From the NCBI GenBank assembly GCA_905221605.1, contig CAJNDS010000281.1:1-64000 (forward strand): a stretch of 64,000 nt of DNA. Direction: 5' to 3'. Source of the stretch: Symbiodinium natans. Lineage: Eukaryota > Sar > Dinophyceae > Suessiales > Symbiodiniaceae. A program made the translations under genes and the position numbers. Positions 10,378-22,663 of the stretch are shown in pieces; position 1 is the first letter of the stretch, and each line of letters begins with the position of its first letter. The notes beneath the pieces are model-generated. The model saw only the letters and a program-made list of their open reading frames with translations. It had not been told where the DNA came from and ran no database searches.

Positions 10378-10790
10378 CTAGGATCCTATGATCTTATGAT
10401 ATTATGATATTAGGATCCTATGATATTATGATATTATGATATTATGATATTAGGATCCTATGATATTATGATATTATGATATTATGATATTATGATATTA
10501 GGATCCTATGATCTTATGATACTATGATCTTATGATATTGTGATATTATGATTTTATGATCTTAGGATCCTATGATCTTATGGTATTATGATATTATGAT
10601 ATTATGATATTCTGATCTTATGATATTATGATATTATGATCTTATGATAATATGATATTATGATATTATGATATTATGATATTGTGATATTATGACCTTA
10701 TGATATTATGATATTATTATATTGTGATATTATGATATTATGATATTATGATCTTATGATATTGTGATATTGTGATATTCTGATCTTACT
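10378..10790. repeat. 8-bp minisatellite, ATGATATT
   Basis: About 50 copies of an 8-bp unit (TATGATAT) with regular variants ATGATCTT, GTGATATT and AGGATCCT. The variants cluster, giving a higher-order pattern at the left end where AGGATCCT recurs about every 60-120 bp. AT-rich and non-coding. Confidence 0.9.
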
Positions 10791-10909
10791 ACATTGGATA
10801 GAATAATGTACTCTTTTTACTTTTTACTAACTTGTCCTCTACCAGCAGCTGGCCCTCGAGCGACAAGCCACCCAGGACCTGGCAACCCAGATCAAAGACC
10901 ATTCGAATA

Positions 10910-10956
10910 CCCTGAACCCTAAACCCTAAACCCTAAACCCTGAACCCTAAACCCTA
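10910..10956 (-). repeat. Telomere-type array, CCCTAAA on +
   Basis: Six units, two of them CCCTGAA. Lies 18 bp left of a GGGGTTTCCG-family element. Confidence 0.9.
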
Positions 10957-10974
10957 GTTCTTTGAGCCATTTGC

Positions 10975-11074
10975 GGGTTTACGATATTAGGGGTACCTTA
11001 TTGGGGTCCTTACCATAAGGGGATCCTACTACTTGGGGGTTCGATTTTGGGTGCCCCAGGTTTTCCCAAACCCC
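10975..11074. mobile_element. MITE-like element, GGGGTTTCCG family, copy 2
   Basis: Reads GGGTTTACGATATTAGGGG at the left, then GTACCTTATTGGGGTCC, AAGGGGATCCTACTACTTGGGG and TTTTCCCAAACCCCAT at the right. The ends are imperfect inverted repeats. It adjoins a telomere-type array. Confidence 0.8.
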
Positions 11075-12980
11075 ATCTTGCCATGCCAGACATCCAAGGG
11101 CCGCGCGATGAGCAGGCTCTGCAATACCTCCTCGTGCATCCTGTCGCCGTCACCCGGTGCCAGTGCTCCAAGGACCCATATACGCGAGCCTTGACTTGGT
11201 CTGCCTGGCTGAGCCGCAACGTTTCACCTCCGAGACACTTAGGGTTTATGGGGGCCGTGGCTCAGAGAAAGTGCACCTTGAAGAGCTCCTGAAACCTGGG
11301 CCGGCCTGGCTCGCCAGCATCAGCTCACCCAGTCTTGGGCAGTCCATGTGCACTCCTCAAGAGAGGGCAGTGCATGATGTCATGGCAGTGCCGCATCGCC
11401 ATGAGTGCGGAGGACGAAAAGGAATGGCCTTGCAGGGCTGCTGCGAGGCCGAAGGTCAAGAGCTGACGCGTCTCAGACTCTTCAAGGCCTCGGTCTTCAC
11501 CGAAAGGCAGACGGACAAGGAGCAAAAGAGGCCGGGGGCTCAGCTATCTGCAACATACGACTGAAAGCAAGAACATCTACCCAAAGTCAGACGTCGCCTG
11601 AAGTTCTGAAGTCACTCTCGGGACTCCAGAGATCGTGGCGTGCGCTGCAGGCGAAACACTACAAGATCCTGTGCGAGGAACCTATCGGCCAAAGGTTAGC
11701 ACGAGAAAAGCTGAGAGGCACCAAGGCCCATAAAAGCAAAGTGCGCACGAGATAATTCCCAACAGCCGAAGAGTTGAAACTCCGGAGCCCAAACCGGAAC
11801 AGAACGGGTAGCACCGAACGGGACCCCCGCTGGAACGGAACGGATCTTACGCAGCCTCGCCGGGAATTTTCGACATTGGTCCTTGACCATCCGTTTCTTG
11901 CTGGCTGTTGGGTTGCACAGCTAGGATAGAAGAATAACATCACCACCCCAGAATACAATAATACAACAATACCAGAATGCAAGAATACGATAATGCAGTA
12001 ATAATACTATGATACTACTATTCATACAATCAAACAATAGTACAATCATACAATGCTACATGATGCAGTGATGTAGCAAGTAGAATAATCCCGTCATAAT
12101 GCAACAACGCAAGAGTGTTCAATGGCTCTAACAGAAAATGTCATGACACCCAGGCGTAGCACAATTGAAATCTACAGTCGCATAGCGACATGGCATGAAG
12201 CACGCTTGGAGAACCCCATTCCCTCTGATGCACCGCTTGAGTCCTAACATGCCGGCGAACACCAAACACCTGCCAACTCAAGTGTAGGACGAAGGCTGTC
12301 CACGAAAGCCATGAAGGCCTGGCCGTGCGGAGATGGACCCGTACGAACGAGGCGACAAGAAGAGATCACTTGTTGAAGTCTTCTTGCGCTAATCGTGTGG
12401 CACGACTCATGCTAACTCACTACTCATCACGGCCTCGCTGAATGTGTCCGCGGCATCTGCAAGAAGCCGGCCCGAGAGTTGCCGAAAGCCTGCTCCGGGT
12501 TCTTGTGAGCAGTTCCCCTTGTGCGAATCGCTTGCGATCTAAGACTTCCAGGGAGTCGGGAAAGGTACATGAGCACATGCTCGCAGCTTCGGCTTACTCA
12601 GAGCTCCACTGAGGTGAGCAGCCCGACTAAGCATGTCGGCCTACTTTGAGAGACGGAGCTGTCCGCCCAGTTCAGCCTGCCAAAACTGCCAGGCCGCCAG
12701 CCCACACGCAAACGTCCCTCTTCGTGGTGATCTGCGCCACGCCTTGGATCCGTTGCATGAGCTAACATGTAAAATATCAGGCCAGCTCTGGCCATTTACG
12801 CCCCAAATCAAGCCACAGTTGTGATGCCCCCGATTCCGTAAGTCGTATGCCACTTGCAGGCCTTGAACCAAGATTGCCTGCACCCTCAAATTTTCACTGA
12901 GCCACCCGGCTCAGTGCAGCAGCAATGCGCTGGGCAGCTCCAAACCGCTGGAGCGCCACACAGGCAGCAAGGGTAGCGAC
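11075..12980. other. No assignable gene
   Basis: Mostly unique. 11930-12110 is AT-rich with irregular ATAATACAA/ACAATAC repeats. Plus-strand frames at 11047-11755 and minus-strand frames near 12600-12890 are open but show no domain. Exons may exist here; I cannot support any. Confidence 0.35.
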
Positions 12981-12995
12981 CTCTCGGGAAGAATC

Positions 12996-13058
12996 GAGCT
13001 CTCTCTCTCTTCTTCCTCTTCTTCTGCTCCTCCACAGCCCTCTCCCTCCCTCTCACTC

Positions 13059-13092
<34 letters not shown>
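12996..13092 (+). repeat. Pyrimidine tract and CT microsatellite
   Basis: TCTTCC-rich sequence leading into about 15 CT dinucleotides at 13055-13090. Confidence 0.9.
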
Positions 13093-13093
<1 letters not shown>

Positions 13094-13319
13094 GGTCATC
13101 TTCGCCATGACCACCAGCAGCGTGACACGATCAGCCCTACTCGACTCGGCAAGAGGGCGCACCAAGTCCCGGCCATGAAACGCTGTCAGCGCCCGTGCGG
13201 TGCACGGAGAGAAGACGTCGCACCAGAAGCTGGCATTCAAGGCGTATTACGGCATGGTGTGAACTGAATTGCAGACGGTGTGGCAGTTGGGAAAGCCTTT
13301 AGGCATGCTAGGAGCTTTG

Positions 13320-13420
13320 AGCATCACCAGGCGTTGCAATGCTTTGCAAAGCTTGGCAAAGCTTGGCAATGCTTTGCAATGCTTTGCACTGATCTCCAAT
13401 TCTTGGCGGTGCTTTGCAGC
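13320..13420. repeat. Short imperfect repeats of TGCTTTGCAA
   Basis: About six imperfect copies of GGCAAAGCTT/TGCTTTGCAA in 100 bp, partly palindromic. No coding claim is made for the frames across it. Confidence 0.6.
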
Positions 13421-13499
13421 CTGCTGTCCGCATGAGGCAGCAGCAATAAGCGAACAGCGGCATGGACCTTGACAAACGCATAAACTCATACACCGGGGG

Positions 13500-14326
13500 G
13501 TTTACACATGAAGCGCGTTGCCATGAAGATGTGAAGACGCAGAAGCAGCTACTAGCTAGCAGCTACTGCTGTGGGCTGCCGACGGTTTGCAGCAACTCCA
13601 GCGAGGAGCACACCAGGAAGTAGCGCCTGCTGCAAGTCTGGTGTACTCAGAAGCCCAGGTCAGTCGGGTTTCCGGACTGCCTTGCAATGAGGATTTCAAT
13701 GGCTTTGTGCGCAGCAGCGTGAGCAGCTCGCAACCTCAAGCAGCGCCGGATGTGACTGCCGCCTACAACCATGCTCTTAAAAGCTCTCGAAAAGACTCTT
13801 TCTTCCAAGCGACCGCAGGACCACAGAGAAGTTTCCAAGCGGGTAGACGTGATATTTTGCGCGATGCTTCACTGCGCTAAGGCGGCAATTCTGATGATCA
13901 CATGACTTCGCGGTGCTGTCCAAACATGAAGAACTCCACATTCATCACATATTAGCAAAGGCAGGTACGGTGATGGGCTTCTGCCATTGCTGACGCCGGT
14001 GGCCCCGCCGTGTGACTGTGCAGCACAGGGAGCCATCGACCAGGGGACTCCCTGGGAGCAGCACAATAATTTTCCATCACGCAACAGCGTTCGGAAGAAT
14101 GCTGAACACAATTTGAAGCCTAATTGCAAGTGCCTGCCCCTCAGGGTTTCTTGAAAATCGGCTGAAGATGCGTTACTTCGCGGAGGACTTAAATCCGATG
14201 CCCTTGGGGCGAGGAAGATCGCATCCGAAGCTGGTGTTGAAAAGTGCCACGCTGCACGTCATCGAGGAGTACATTTGTACCTCCTCAATCACGAGCCTCG
14301 CAGCTTTGATGTATAGTACAAGCTCG
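13500..14326. other. Possible short exon, otherwise unassigned
   Basis: A minus-strand stretch near 13780-13650 reads as an alanine-rich helix (RAAHAAAHKAIEILIARQ) and could be an exon. The opposite strand is also open. No decision is possible from the sequence alone. Confidence 0.25.
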
Positions 14327-14330
14327 ACAT

Positions 14331-14474
14331 GGGGGTTTCCGAAAATGGGGGGGGGTGCCCTTTTTTGGGGGGTTCCTTTAAGGGGATTCGAATTCTATTT
14401 GGGGTTTAACAGGGGTTCCCCCCTCACCCCCACCCCCCCCCCCACCCCCACCCACGTCTTCGGAAACCCCCCCC
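14331..14474. mobile_element. MITE-like element, GGGGTTTCCG family, copy 3
   Basis: The best termini of the family: GGGGGTTTCCGAA at the left and TTCGGAAACCCCC at the right are perfect inverted repeats. Both ends are bordered by ACAT(G) (14327-14331 and 14475-14479), a candidate 4-5 bp target duplication. The interior is G-rich on the left half and C-rich on the right half, so the whole element could fold back. Confidence 0.85.
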
Positions 14475-14563
14475 ACATGGTTAGACCACGGGTTCGAAGT
14501 CGGCACCCGCCGAAGGTGGCGTGCTTGCGATGGCCAACCCCTTTCATTGCTCATCTTCTACAG

Positions 14564-14626
14564 GTTAAGGGTTTGGGGGCTTGGGGGTTTGGGAGTATAG
14601 GGTTTAGGGTTTAGGGTTTAGGGTTC
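14564..14626 (+). repeat. Telomere-type array, TTTAGGG on +
   Basis: Starts with TTTGGGGGC variants and ends with three canonical units. Confidence 0.85.
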
Positions 14627-14810
14627 GGTCCAAAAACGACGGCTTAGCGCTTCGCCGGAATATGCACTTCAGCCTCCAGCCAACCTTGGATGCTCCGAGA
14701 CAGGACAGACCGGACAGACCGCTCTCAAGATGGGCGCAAAAACGTTGTACAGAGTGCATACACTCACACATTGGGTATGATAAGGATAAGGCATATCATG
14801 ATACAACGCA

Positions 14811-14883
14811 AGCCCTAACCCTAAACCCTAAACCCTAAAGCCTAAACCCTAAACCCTAAACCCTAAACCCTAAACCCTAAACG
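14811..14883 (-). repeat. Telomere-type array, CCCTAAA on +
   Basis: Ten units with one AGCCTAA variant. Confidence 0.95.
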
Positions 14884-15001
14884 TTAGGTCCTGAGATCCC
14901 TGAAATAACTTGAGCCATGCGGCTGTGTGCAGCAGGCCCTGAGGCTGCGAGAAGCACCGCTCGCTGCAGCACCTCTGCGGCTCCGAAAGGCTCAGACATA
15001 T

Positions 15002-15080
15002 GGGTTTAGGGTTTAGGGATGTTTAGGGTTTAGAGTTTAGGGTTTGGGGTTTGGGGTTTGGGATTTGGGGTTTAGGGTTG
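15002..15080 (+). repeat. Telomere-type array, TTTAGGG on +
   Basis: Canonical units, then a block of TTTGGGG variants, running straight into a GGGGTTTCCG-family element. Confidence 0.9.
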
Positions 15081-15155
15081 GGGGTTTCCGAAATTGATTG
15101 GTACCTTATTGGGGTCCGGGACTATATTCGGGGTCCCTGATTTTAGCAAACCCCC
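15081..15155. mobile_element. MITE-like element, GGGGTTTCCG family, copy 4, short
   Basis: GGGGTTTCCGAAATTG at the left and TTTTAGCAAACCCCCACATG at the right, only 75 bp. The middle GGGGATCCTACT block is missing, so it is an internal deletion derivative. It abuts a telomere-type array on its left. Confidence 0.8.
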
Positions 15156-15299
15156 ACATGGGTTCAGTGCATATCTGACATCGTCTGAGAGGATCCTCAA
15201 TCTACGAGTGGAGGAGTTTTACAATTTGACAGGCAACTCACAGCACCCCCCACACACTTTCGCGCCACGCTTCTAGGGTCGTCCCGCCTGATGCGTTGA

Positions 15300-15415
15300 G
15301 CAACACAGCCACAAGATACATGTACATATATATATACTTATTTATCTATCTATATTTTATTTACATATTATTCTTATTACTATTATTATCATTATTTATT
15401 GTTATTGTCTGAGTA
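15300..15415. repeat. AT-rich tract
   Basis: TATA/TTAT-rich low-complexity DNA, non-coding. Confidence 0.85.
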
Positions 15416-15500
15416 GAATGTGTGCGACTGTCGCTGAGCTCTGCGCGCGTCGCAGGCTCTCCTTGCCAGGTTCTGGCAGCAGAAGGCCATCTTGCCTTGT

Positions 15501-15656
15501 GGGGGTTTCCGAAAATAGGGGTACCCTTTTTTGGGGTTCCCATAATGAGGATTATAGTTTCCGAAAATATAGAGGGGTACCCTTTTTGGGGGTTCCTATA
15601 GTAAGGATTAGAGTTTTTGGGGGTATACTCGGGGTACTCCAATTTTTGGAATGCCC
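15501..15656. mobile_element. MITE-like element, GGGGTTTCCG family, copy 5, partly duplicated
   Basis: GGGGGTTTCCGAAAATAGGG and TACCCTTTTTTGGGGTTCC occur at 15501, and nearly the same block recurs at 15557, so the left half is duplicated or one copy is nested in another. The minus-strand frame across it encodes GTPIFGNPHK-type low complexity, a translation of the repeat and not a gene. Confidence 0.75.
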
Positions 15657-15738
15657 TTGTCTCTCAAATGACTTGGATCATCCCTCCTGCTGCATTTGCA
15701 CTAGAAATGGCAAGCAGTCCTGAATACTTGTCTCAGCG

Positions 15739-15765
15739 CACACACACACACACACACACACGCAC
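15739..15765 (+). repeat. CA microsatellite
   Basis: About 12 CA units. Confidence 0.9.
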
Positions 15766-15769
15766 ATAT

Positions 15770-16845
15770 ATGAGCACATCCGATCACAGCCGCCGGTCAA
15801 ATCGGCTTCGCTCTCTGTTGGATGCTCGTTGCTGCACTTTGATCTCGGGGGATCTAGCTCTACCATGAACTGTCGTGACGATTGTCTTCTGGATACAATA
15901 TACACAAGTGTGGCGCACAAAGGCCTCAATATCACTATAAACTGGTTGTGAGCCCTCCCATCAATCGCCGCAATCAACACGCATGCATGCTCTGACTCAC
16001 CACGTTCAGGCTACGGCTGTTCTAAGGCTGAACATAATATGGGGCGAATGTAGCGAGCAGAGCTTGCGCGTGCATTGTCAGCATTTACTAGTGTGCAGAG
16101 CAGATAAACATCATTTGACATGCTGCGAGCCACTTATGCATACAGCGGCTCAGTTCACAACAAGAGGAAAAAGTGCACACACGCAATCTGTTCCTTGCAC
16201 TTCGTTTCACTGGGGTAGGTTTGAGCGCCCTACTGAATTAAGCATTCAAGGATTGTATGGGGATTAAGGGCATTAAAAATAATCAAATATGTTCAAGACT
16301 CCCCCCTGTTCATTGAACCGGGAGTGAACCCCTGAATACCCCTGATGACCTCAGGCTAGTGGCGTTGACTCCGGGTGCGGTGAAATCGCTACAACGCGGC
16401 CACCGCCATAGTTTTGCATGACCTCGGGGCTTGGCTGCATGCTGCTCCGAAGATTTTCAACTTCGCATGTTTCCAGAGCGACCATCAGCGTCCGAGATCA
16501 ACACCACTCCCGCACATCCATTCCTCAAAACGAACATAGGTCAGAGGAACCGAGAACATGAGGTTATCACAATACCACGGGAAATCGGTTCAGCCAGGAA
16601 TCAGAGACTGCGGAGCCGTAGCCGGTGCTTCCTCACTTGTCGTCATGCTGCATAGTGCTTCTGCTGGAGACGCCTCCAAAACAAGGCGGCCAGATACTTG
16701 ATGTAACTCCAAGGCGGCACTTCTAAATCGACGACCCCCTCGCAAAAAGTGCAGTGCAAAATTAAGTTTTCGTGAAAAGAAAACAAATCGAGGACCTTCT
16801 CGCATCAGTGCTGCAGATGTAAGATCTTATGGCAGCCAACCCTTC
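15770..16845. other. No supportable gene
   Basis: Unique sequence with short frames only. Confidence 0.4.
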
Positions 16846-16847
16846 AC

Positions 16848-16993
16848 CCTAAACCCAAAAAAGCTCTAAACCCAAAACCCTTAAAAACTACAGGCCCTAA
16901 AGGCCCTGGCACCCTAAACCCAAAGCCTAAAAGCCCTTTAAACTTCAAACTACCTTAAACCTTAACCCCAAACACCCTAAACATAAAACCCTA
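16848..16993 (-). repeat. Highly degenerate telomere-type array, CCCTAAA on +
   Basis: CCCTAAA-like words separated by insertions and A-runs. It looks like an old array. Confidence 0.7.
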
Positions 16994-17136
16994 AGTCTGA
17001 CTAAAGCCTTTCAGCCCGAAGGAGAAGGAGCAAACTGCAACTCTGCGTCATACAGCTCTACTGCTGCTTTTTCTTGCTGCTCGGGCTGCCAATGGTACTG
17101 TTTGCGACCCTATTGTTATTGCTACTGTTCTTATTT

Positions 17137-17935
<799 letters not shown>

Positions 17936-18107
17936 TTAGCAACGGCTTCCGTTCAGGTTAGAACATGGTAGGGACCTACGACTACAACGACTACGAGTGA
18001 CCTCATGACTACGACTACGACTTCCTCCGTTGCGGCACGGGTAGCAGCTCCGATTCCTTGAGGTTCCGAGTTCAAGCCCAAAGGTCGGGCAGTTTGGGGC
18101 TTTGTGT

Positions 18108-18395
18108 TTACTGTAGCACCCCTTGGCACAGTGGAAACCCAGTTGCCGCTTTGACATGCTGCGTCGCCTTTGGTACTCCCAGCAAGGGCCCGTTGTGATA
18201 GCGCATACCTTGCTTGGCACTGGCAGTCTCTGAATGCTCACGCACCTCGTACGTAGCCATACTGTGGACTTGGAAGTGCCTTTGTTGCAAGATACGCACA
18301 AACCCGTTGCGCAGTTCGTCTTCACCACTTGCAGGCCCTGCACCTTCCGTCCACCTCAGCAAATGCACTGAAAGTCGCGGTCCCTGAACAATCAA
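18108..18395 (-). CDS. Hypothetical exon
   Basis: An open frame with coding-like composition (DELRNGFVRILQQRHFQVHS, then EVREHSETASAKQG). No family is recognised. The CTA satellite begins about 170 bp downstream. The start and borders are not fixed. An overlapping minus frame rich in Arg/Cys is judged a shadow. Confidence 0.35.
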   Translation of the reverse strand: MIVQGPRLSVHLLRWTEGAGPASGEDELRNGFVRILQQRHFQVHSMATYEVREHSETASAKQGMRYHNGPLLGVPKATQHVKAATGFPLCQGVLQ

Positions 18396-18869
18396 AACCC
18401 CGGTGTCTTATGCTATGATGCACGAAAATGGGGCTAGTTCAGGGAGGGTTATTACTTGTTGTGTTTGTTTTTCTCTGTTGTTTCCTCAACACAGAGCATT
18501 TTGGCCCGGATAAGCTCGTTTTGACCTTCTCGAAAAAACCTCCGTCACTTGTTGGTTAAAACATCTTTTCGACCCTTCACGGCGGCATGGGCGTTTGCGC
18601 TCTCTATATATACTGCATGACAGAGGTTATAATGTCAAGACCCGCGTTGCAAGGAGGCAGAATGTTCAGCATCATCAGTAATGTTATAGGAGTAGAACAA
18701 ACATGTATCTACTACTTGTTACTTCGTAGCTTTTGAACTGCTGTCTGCTAGGAAAGGCCCGTTCTTCTGACAAGAGGGGTACTTAGGCTTCTTATGAGCT
18801 GTTCTATCCCCAGACCTCGGAATGTAAGAGGACCACGTCTGTGTTCCAGGTTACCAGCGTGAATACACA
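18396..18869. other. No supportable gene
   Basis: Unique sequence, T-rich around 18450-18480. Confidence 0.4.
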
Positions 18870-18892
18870 ACCCTAAACCCTAAACCCTAAAC
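18870..18892 (-). repeat. Short telomere-type array, CCCTAAA on +
   Basis: Three units. Read on the minus strand it starts AAAGTTTAGGG, so a donor is possible at its edge. Confidence 0.85.
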
Positions 18893-20768
18893 TTTCCATC
18901 ATCTTGCTTCGGAGGCAGGAATTCAGTTTCAGCGGCGCTTGTTGACACTCACTAAGCACCACAACAAGCCTGCTAAATGACACGAAGCCACAGCAGCTTC
19001 TTGCCTCTCTTGGTAAACCGCACATTTACCAGAAACGGATCACGGCTCGCCTGGCAATTCATCACAGCCGATGACAGGGCCGAGTTATCTCGTGAGTCCG
19101 ACACCACCCCTCGGCCTTTGCTTTTGGAGCTTCTTGTGGCTCATCGAACTCGTCACCTGCATCAATGCACTTGACATGTGCCCGAAGTGATCCGAGACCG
19201 CAGACGAAAGTGCAGCAAAGGAACCCGACTCACCGTCACTCGGCTCGTCTCTGTCCCCTTGTGCCGGCGGCTGCTGCGTCCTGTGGGCTCCCGCTCCAGG
19301 GACGGGATAGACAGAACCGAGCCAAGGTCCAAGACGGATTTGCGAATGCAGCGCAAGCTGGTGCCGCCTGCTCTTCTTCATGACATCCAACAGCCTCACG
19401 CAGAAACGCCCACAACGTGGCTGGCTGCAGCGACCACAAGCAACATGGTTTGCCGCCGGTTCTTGCCCTTCCGGTCGCTTCCACTGGGACCCCCCTCTTC
19501 TGTCCCTCTCGTTTTCAGGCCGGTGAGCTATCCTTCCGTCTCACTCCTTCACAATTGACTGCTCTGCGGGGCTACCTGCAACAACGTCCACGCTGGCTGG
19601 ACTTTTTTTGGAGCTTGCGGAGACTCTTAACATTTCTTAACATTTCGTGTATGTTGAGTTCATGATGCTCTCGGTGAAAGCCTCGACACGGTGACCGCCA
19701 AAAACGTCGGCAGGCTGTATCAGGCTATTCATGTTTCTGTTGCTATCGTGAATCTCTGCTTAACTTTCCTTAGTCATGCTGGCACAGTGGAGCCTCTCCT
19801 CTCCTGAAACCTCCTTTTAGGGGTCTTGAGACTGGGAATCCCTCCCCGCTCCCCGCGCGCACGCCACCCCAAGCCCGTTGGCATTCCGAGCTGCGTGTTG
19901 AAAGGTCTCCGCTTGTCAAGATCTTCCGCAGCAAGGCATGAGACTAAGTTTGGGCACAACCACACAACCCAACCTTCCCTTCACTCACATACACACACAC
20001 ACAGAGACAAAATGGCCTTCCCCGAACTGCCCGACTTACAAGATGCCCAGTCCGTGCTCGAAGCCCCCAGCAGCTGCTACAAATGGCACCCCAAGACGGT
20101 TCGGGGAGCCCTCCCCTGCAGTCGCCGCAAAAAGACTCTCTCTCCTGCCTGAGCCGATGAGCAAGAAAGGCACCAGCGCACACGCCGCAGTAGCCGCCGC
20201 CTTGGAGACGGCACAATCGGAGAGCGAACTTCGTTGCAGCATATATGGTCTTCGGACTAGCACATCGCATCACTTGAAGCCAAAGAATCCACTTCGTACG
20301 AAGCGCCGTATTGCCTCACAACCCTCAGGTCCCAGAGTTCGCCAGTCTGCCTCAAGAGAATCGTCAGGGACTGTCCTGTCTTGGCAAGCAGAACTCACAC
20401 ATTTTGCTGAAGCCGGGCAGCCTTGGCGGAACCGCCTGGCACCAGGAGAACATCGAACCCGGAGCCTGGCATGAGCTGGTGGAAAGAGTGGGAAAAAGAG
20501 CAGCAGACATAAGTGAGATCAGCTACGCATGACAACATTGAGAAGCTGGATTTGTTCAATGCAGACGCGGCTGGGCCCCGCAAACTCAAAAAGCTGAGGC
20601 CCGGGCTGAAAGGCCCTGGTGTCCTACGCAGTCGTCCTTCCCAGATATCCTCCACCTTCAAGAGAGCACAAAGAGCGCGCAGAGACGCTCGCACGTGGGC
20701 CGAGTCGAGCTACTAGGAGAGAGACCCTCGCACATGCCGCGATTCCAACTACACTATGGGACTTACCC
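18893..20768. other. Unassigned, several open frames
   Basis: Frames on both strands up to 178 aa (plus, 19938-20474) and 126 aa (plus, 19178-19558). None has a recognisable domain, and composition does not clearly favour one strand. A CA microsatellite lies at 19989-20002. Confidence 0.3.
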
Positions 20769-20829
20769 GAAACCCTAAACCCTAAACCCTCAACCCTACA
20801 CCCTAAACCCCAAACATCCCCAAACCCTA
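20769..20829 (-). repeat. Telomere-type array, CCCTAAA on +
   Basis: Eight units with CCCTCAA, CCCTACA and CCCCAAA variants. Confidence 0.9.
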
Positions 20830-22663
20830 ACTTTCACTCTCCAGCTCTGAGGTGTAGCCTGCAGCAGCTCAACCCGCACAGGGGCCAACATGCCTGGGTC
20901 AACTGGATCACTGACACAGCCGGAGCTTCTGATGAAGTATCTGCCAACAGCAGCTTGGGGACCCTATGGTGTTTTGCTAGGGACGAGGCTCAGCCACTGC
21001 CCATTGTGCATCCGAGCTGTGGAAGTGCATAGAAAACGCGAAACTGCCTGCACACGCTGCCATCCCTTGAGACGGACCAGTCCGCAGGGAGTTCGCGCTG
21101 AAGAGATTCGCTTGGCTTGTGACTTGGCGAGCCTTGCTGAAGAACCATGGCGTGTTCGTCAACGCAACTTTACAACCTGAGCTTGCAACTACATGGCAAG
21201 ATGCATCACCGCATCAGACTCTACTCTTGCCTTACTCGAGGCATGGCATTCATGACTTCTAAGGCTGTGGACAGCTCGCGGCGGGGTGTGGAAGGACGCG
21301 GCTAAAAACGTTGAAGATGGCCACACGGAGGCGCGGGAGCTGCCCCACTGTGTCCTCAACAACTCTGGGTCAAAGGCAGGTCCCTGTTCAATGTTCACAC
21401 CCTGTTCATGGTGTCTCCATGTGTCTCCCTTCATTGCTCTTCTGCAGAGCTTCGCTCGATTTCGCTGTTGCTGACTCGTTGTATCTCTCTCGTCTTCTCC
21501 TTCTTCCTCTCAGGGGGCCTCGGGAACAGGGGTCGGGGTGGGGTGACTCTTGTCACCAGCACAGCTGAAGTAGGTCTGGTGAGAAAACCTCTTGCCTGCA
21601 ATACTATGGGAGTGAAGGAGTCTGACATGGCCCTCCCTCAATGCATATCGCATTCCACCCTCCCTCTATGTTGCTGACTGCCCTCCTATCGAAGAAGCCT
21701 CTTGAAAGTGCATGTCTAAGATCTTTCTTTCTTTTGTGCAGACCCCGTGCTGATGGCTCTCTCACTCTCTCTCTCCCTCTCTCTCCCTCGGCCCCCCTCT
21801 CAATCGAGGAGGTCGTGCATCCGAGCTGCTGGGACAGGGTTCGAGATGGGGTCAAGCTTCAGCACCTTGAACCGGCGCGGTGTGACAAACACATGGCACA
21901 TCATGGCACGACCCCCTGCTGGAGAGCTCCGGGCACAGCGGCGGTGGTTTCGATGCACCTCGCTTCCGCTTGTTGTGGCTCGTCCTGAGAGCTTCCCGAT
22001 GATCACACGATGGTCATCGCACCAAAGGCCCTAAACTTGGACATCTTATCGATATCCGTGTTGCAACGGCTATGTGTGATTGCCAGGAAGACAGACACAA
22101 GAGGGACGCTCATGTCTTATAGGCTGAAGTGCTCCCAAACCCTTCGGCTTGCTCTATAAAACTGGGCGAATTCGCTGGTCTACAGCTGCTGTCAGCCCCC
22201 GTAGCGAGCCACACCCCGAGTCAAAACTCCTCCGCAAGTGCTGCAAAGGCAGGCTGCCCGCGATACCGTACCCGGACCCCAATCCTTGTCAGCAAATCCC
22301 CTGAGTCCTGGGACTTGGGAGACCAGTAGCGGGACACCAGTGGTAAGCCTGCAGAACAGGGACCCTTCCCGAACAGCTTTGTTTCAAAAAGCAAGAGGGC
22401 GATGGCCTGGGTTCCTCCTTAGGGCTGCCCCGTCCACTTGCACCGAGCGTAGGCAGGGAGCGCAGAGACAAGCAGGTGCTGCCTACGGAATGCACAGGTC
22501 ACGTCATCAAGAAGCATCGTGGCCCCAAGTTGTTGCGGCAAGTTGCGGTGCTTTGTCTTCCGCTTCTTTCCACCTGCTCAGGAACCGTCCGTCTCGCATG
22601 CTGGTGCGCTGAACGTCAACTAAGGCAACGTGGCGCTGTCCGATCTTGCAAGTGAACATGCCA
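20830..22663. other. Unassigned
   Basis: Short overlapping frames and a CT-rich stretch at 21757-21790. I see no exon I can defend. Confidence 0.3.

Noticed and set aside
10378-10790. CRISPR-like regular repeats
   Set aside because: Units are 8 bp, contiguous and without spacers, in a eukaryotic context.
14486-14520. tRNA or SINE B-box (GGGTTCGAAGTC)
   Set aside because: No A-box or cloverleaf is found upstream; the match is short and may be chance.
15361-15642. Small protein with GTPIFGNP repeats
   Set aside because: It is the translated MITE-like element. Such peptides may appear in automatic annotations but show no sign of selection here.
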